Source of the DNA: Salinicoccus halodurans
GTDB taxonomy: Bacteria; Bacillota; Bacilli; Staphylococcales; Salinicoccaceae
Reading direction: 5' to 3'
Assembly: GCF_900114445.1 (NCBI RefSeq)
Contig: NZ_FOTB01000003.1
Location: forward strand, 62,001-126,000
Length of the DNA stretch: 64,000 nt
The translations under genes were made by a program, and so were the position numbers. This document shows positions 61,797-64,000 of the stretch, in pieces (position 1 is the stretch's first letter; each line of letters starts with the position of its first letter). The notes beneath the pieces are model-generated. The model searched no databases, was not told where the DNA came from, and saw only the letters and a program-made list of their open reading frames with translations.

Positions 61797-62876
61797 TTAT
61801 ATATCCTTTTCCTGTTTTTCCATGTGTGCATTAAAGGCTTCAAGGTACGGTTTTTCCGCTTCAGAAGCCCTGTCCCTGGTGTTCATCGCCCTGTGCCATA
61901 ATGGGTAGATCGGCTCTGGAAGCGTCAGATCGTTTATTTGACTGAGGTCCTTATCAGTCAACTGTAAATCATAGGATGCAACATTCTCATACCACTGGTC
62001 TTTATTACGTGCGCCTATAATTATTGAGTCGACATTAGGTCTGTCCCTCAGCCATGCAAGCACTACTTGCGGCACGGTGGCATTATGCCCGTCTGCAACA
62101 TCCTGCAATAACTCCACAAGGTCATAAAACAGTTTTCTATCTTTGATATAAGGCTCCGGCCAGTCTTCACCCTGCCGTGTGCCCGGCTGCGCTTTCTGGT
62201 TTCTTGAGATTTTACCGGTCAGCAGCCCTTCTCCAAGCGGTGACCATATCGTATTGCCTACTCCCAGTTCTTTTCCTGCTGGCAGCAGTTCAAACTCTGC
62301 TTCACGGGACTCAGGCGTATAATAAATCTGATGGGCGATAGGTGGCATGAGGTTGTTTTCAACGGCGAATGTATGTGTTTTAGCCAAAGCCCAGCCACTG
62401 TAGTTCGAAACGCCCCAATACCGGATTTTCCCTTTCCTGATCAGATCGTTCATTGCCAGTACTGTCTCGGTAACGGATACTTGTCCATCCCATACATGTA
62501 CATAATATAAATCCAGGTAATCAGTTCCGAGCCTATCCAGCGTCTCGTCAATGGACGCCTCGATGTTAATACGGGTGGCACCGACATCATTTGGATTATC
62601 AGTCAGTTGGAAACCTGTTTTGCTGGCAATGACCATATCTTTGCGTTTATTACGAATTGCCTTTCCCAGCACAATTTCAGCATCGCCCTTGGCGTAAAGG
62701 TTTGCGGTATCAAAGTGATTGATGCCATGATCGAGCGCATGATCGACCAACGCATTTGCTGTTTCCTGATCCATGCTTCCTGCCGGTTCAAAACCGTTTG
62801 TACCGCTGAACGGAATTGTGCCGAGTGCGTATTTGGAAATGTTCAGTCCGGAATCACCTAACAATTTGTAATCCAT
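61797..62876 (-). CDS. Aldo/keto reductase
   Basis: 359 aa. The family tetrad can be placed: Asp and Tyr in FDTANLYAKGDAE, Lys in IASKTG and His in LYYVHVWDG; the NADPH-binding GARNKDQ lies near the C-terminus. It reduces aldehydes or ketones with NADPH; substrate unknown. GGAGGG is followed by three consecutive ATGs (62882, 62879, 62876); the last has the best spacing. The next gene leftward is the old yellow enzyme; the two reductases may be separate units. Confidence 0.9.
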   Translation of the reverse strand: MDYKLLGDSGLNISKYALGTIPFSGTNGFEPAGSMDQETANALVDHALDHGINHFDTANLYAKGDAEIVLGKAIRNKRKDMVIASKTGFQLTDNPNDVGATRINIEASIDETLDRLGTDYLDLYYVHVWDGQVSVTETVLAMNDLIRKGKIRYWGVSNYSGWALAKTHTFAVENNLMPPIAHQIYYTPESREAEFELLPAGKELGVGNTIWSPLGEGLLTGKISRNQKAQPGTRQGEDWPEPYIKDRKLFYDLVELLQDVADGHNATVPQVVLAWLRDRPNVDSIIIGARNKDQWYENVASYDLQLTDKDLSQINDLTLPEPIYPLWHRAMNTRDRASEAEKPYLEAFNAHMEKQEKDI

Positions 62877-63090
62877 CATCATCCCTCCGATATACTTTGT
62901 TTTCCCCGGCCCATTGACTATGAAACTCAAAAGCAGAATAAAGATTTTCTACTTTGAAATGCAATAAAACCTGATCCTTTTCATTCAATAGATGTTATAT
63001 TGGATGTTAATGTTTTTTTCCATTGTCCGGACGCATCTTTTTGCGGTCGGGCATTAACTATGTGCAATTATAAAAATAGGAGTGAGCCAA

Positions 63091-63762
63091 GTGCATATCA
63101 ATGTACTTTATGAAGACAATCATTTGCTGATTGTTGAGAAACCGGTCAATATTCCGGTGCAGGGAGACAGCTCAAAAGACAGAGATTTGTTGAATATTCT
63201 GAAGCAGTACATAAAAGAAAAATATAATAAACCGGGTGATGTCTATCTCGGTCTGATACACAGACTGGACCGGCCGGTAGGCGGAGCGATGGTGTTTGCA
63301 AAAACTTCTAAAGCCGCCTCCCGGCTCTCGGATGAACTGCGGAGACATCAGATCTACAGGAAATACCTTGCTGTCACCCGTGGATTTTTGCCAAAGAAAA
63401 AGGGAAGACTGACAGATTATTTATGGAAAGACCGCAGGAAGAATATCGTTAGTGCTGTGAGCCCGGATAATAAAGATGCTAAAAAGGCAGTGCTCGACTA
63501 TAAAGTTCTGCAAAGTAGTACAGAAGGCAGTCTTGTTGAAGTGGAACTGAAGACAGGGCGCTCGCATCAGATACGGGTCCAGTTTGCGAATCAGGGCAGC
63601 CCGCTTTATGGAGATCAGAAATATGGTCAGCATGTAAATAAGCCAGGTCAGCAGATTGCCCTTTGGGCCTCCCGCCTGAGTATCAAACATCCTACAAAAG
63701 GTGAAATGATTACAGTTGATTGTCCGCCGCCGGATAAGCATCCGTGGTCAGAATTTGCCTGA
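63091..63762 (+). CDS. RluA-family RNA pseudouridine synthase
   Basis: 223 aa single-domain form without an S4 domain. The catalytic Asp is in LIHRLDRPVGGAM; YRKYLAVTRG and GRSHQIRVQFA are further family motifs. It modifies uridines in rRNA or tRNA; the target cannot be told. GTG 63091 is preceded by TAGGAG at 9 bp; the in-frame GTG at 63082 overlaps that site. Confidence 0.92.
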   Translation: MHINVLYEDNHLLIVEKPVNIPVQGDSSKDRDLLNILKQYIKEKYNKPGDVYLGLIHRLDRPVGGAMVFAKTSKAASRLSDELRRHQIYRKYLAVTRGFLPKKKGRLTDYLWKDRRKNIVSAVSPDNKDAKKAVLDYKVLQSSTEGSLVEVELKTGRSHQIRVQFANQGSPLYGDQKYGQHVNKPGQQIALWASRLSIKHPTKGEMITVDCPPPDKHPWSEFA

Positions 63763-63781
63763 AGTACGATAATTATATTAA

Positions 63782-63818
63782 AAGTGCCTCCGGAAATTTT
63801 TTCCGGAGGCACTTTTTA
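63782..63818. terminator. Bidirectional terminator between the pseudouridine synthase and phhB
   Basis: AAGTGCCTCCGGAAA pairs with TTTCCGGAGGCACTT, T-run following on the plus strand. Confidence 0.88.
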
Positions 63819-64000
63819 TCAGCTGAACAGTTGATACAAGTTGTTGCATGCTTTTGCGGCAGCAATATCCTTTTCCGTCAGTTCCTTTTTTGAATGTGTA
63901 GTCCACGATACAGCCACCGTCGTGTAGTTGATTGAAATTCCTGGATGATGCTGTACACCTTCAGCATAGGTGCCGATCTTTTCTACGAACGAAATACCAT
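63819..64000 (-). CDS. phhB: 4a-hydroxytetrahydrobiopterin dehydratase, C-terminal part (cut by window edge)
   Basis: The last 59 or so codons are visible. They match the pterin-4a-carbinolamine dehydratase family: FVEKIGTYAEGVQHHPGI with the active-site HHP, then INYTTVAVSWTTHSKKEL and TEKDIAAAKACN. The enzyme dehydrates the 4a-hydroxy pterin formed by aromatic amino-acid hydroxylases; its role in a bacterium without a visible hydroxylase is open. The start lies outside the window. Confidence 0.9.
   Translation of the reverse strand, partial: GISFVEKIGTYAEGVQHHPGISINYTTVAVSWTTHSKKELTEKDIAAAKACNNLYQLFS

Overview
The window is the replication-origin neighbourhood of a low-to-moderate GC Gram-positive coccus of the Staphylococcaceae/Salinicoccaceae type (Jeotgalicoccus or Salinicoccus-like; the genus is an inference). 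The evidence is gene order: mnmE-jag-rnpA-rpmH reading left from oriC, then dnaA-dnaN-yaaA-recF-gyrB-gyrA, serS, yybS-gdpP-rplI-dnaB-purA, tRNA-Glu/tRNA-Asp, walRKHIJ and rlmH. This is the staphylococcal arrangement, with hut and sulfate-assimilation genes interleaved.

Layout. (1) 1-11.3 kb: replication core, with DnaA boxes on both sides of dnaA and a DnaA-trio/AT-rich unwinding region just before dnaN. (2) 11.4-18.8 kb: histidine utilisation. hutP and hutH are separated by a terminator that HutP probably antiterminates; a convergent LysR regulator follows, then a divergent yjiH-like transporter-hutU-hutI operon; both arms carry cre-like sites. (3) 18.8-26.6 kb: T-box-controlled serS, then yybS-gdpP-rplI-dnaB and purA. 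(4) 26.6-36.2 kb: one leftward nine-gene assimilatory sulfate-reduction operon (cysH-cysJ-cysI-cobA-sirB-sirC-TSUP-sat-cysC), including siroheme synthesis. (5) 36.3-43.5 kb: two tRNAs, the WalRK cell-wall system, a second DnaA-box cluster, an Api92/YubB-like gene and rlmH, whose last codons contain the SCC attachment core.

(6) 43.5-64 kb is accessory in character: a TPP-riboswitch-controlled SDR plus flavin monooxygenase next to a truncated ThiF; a GntR-MFS pair; a glutamate-synthase-like FMN protein; a 35-residue acidic, serine-rich peptide gene directly upstream of a Ser/Thr kinase gene interrupted by an in-frame amber codon; a universal stress protein; two tandem SceD/IsaA-like transglycosylases sharing a conserved promoter block; a TSUP permease; a C45 acyltransferase-like hydrolase; a flotillin; an intact rifampin ADP-ribosyltransferase (arr); an old yellow enzyme; an aldo/keto reductase; an RluA-type pseudouridine synthase; and a partial pterin dehydratase.

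Most novel candidates: the small peptide/kinase pair (51.9-53.0 kb), the TPP riboswitch-SDR-monooxygenase unit (44.1-46.4 kb), the oriC-distal DnaA-box cluster beside rlmH (42.1 kb), and the duplicated transglycosylase promoter module (54.6 and 55.8 kb). All homology statements come from reading the sequence; no database search was run.
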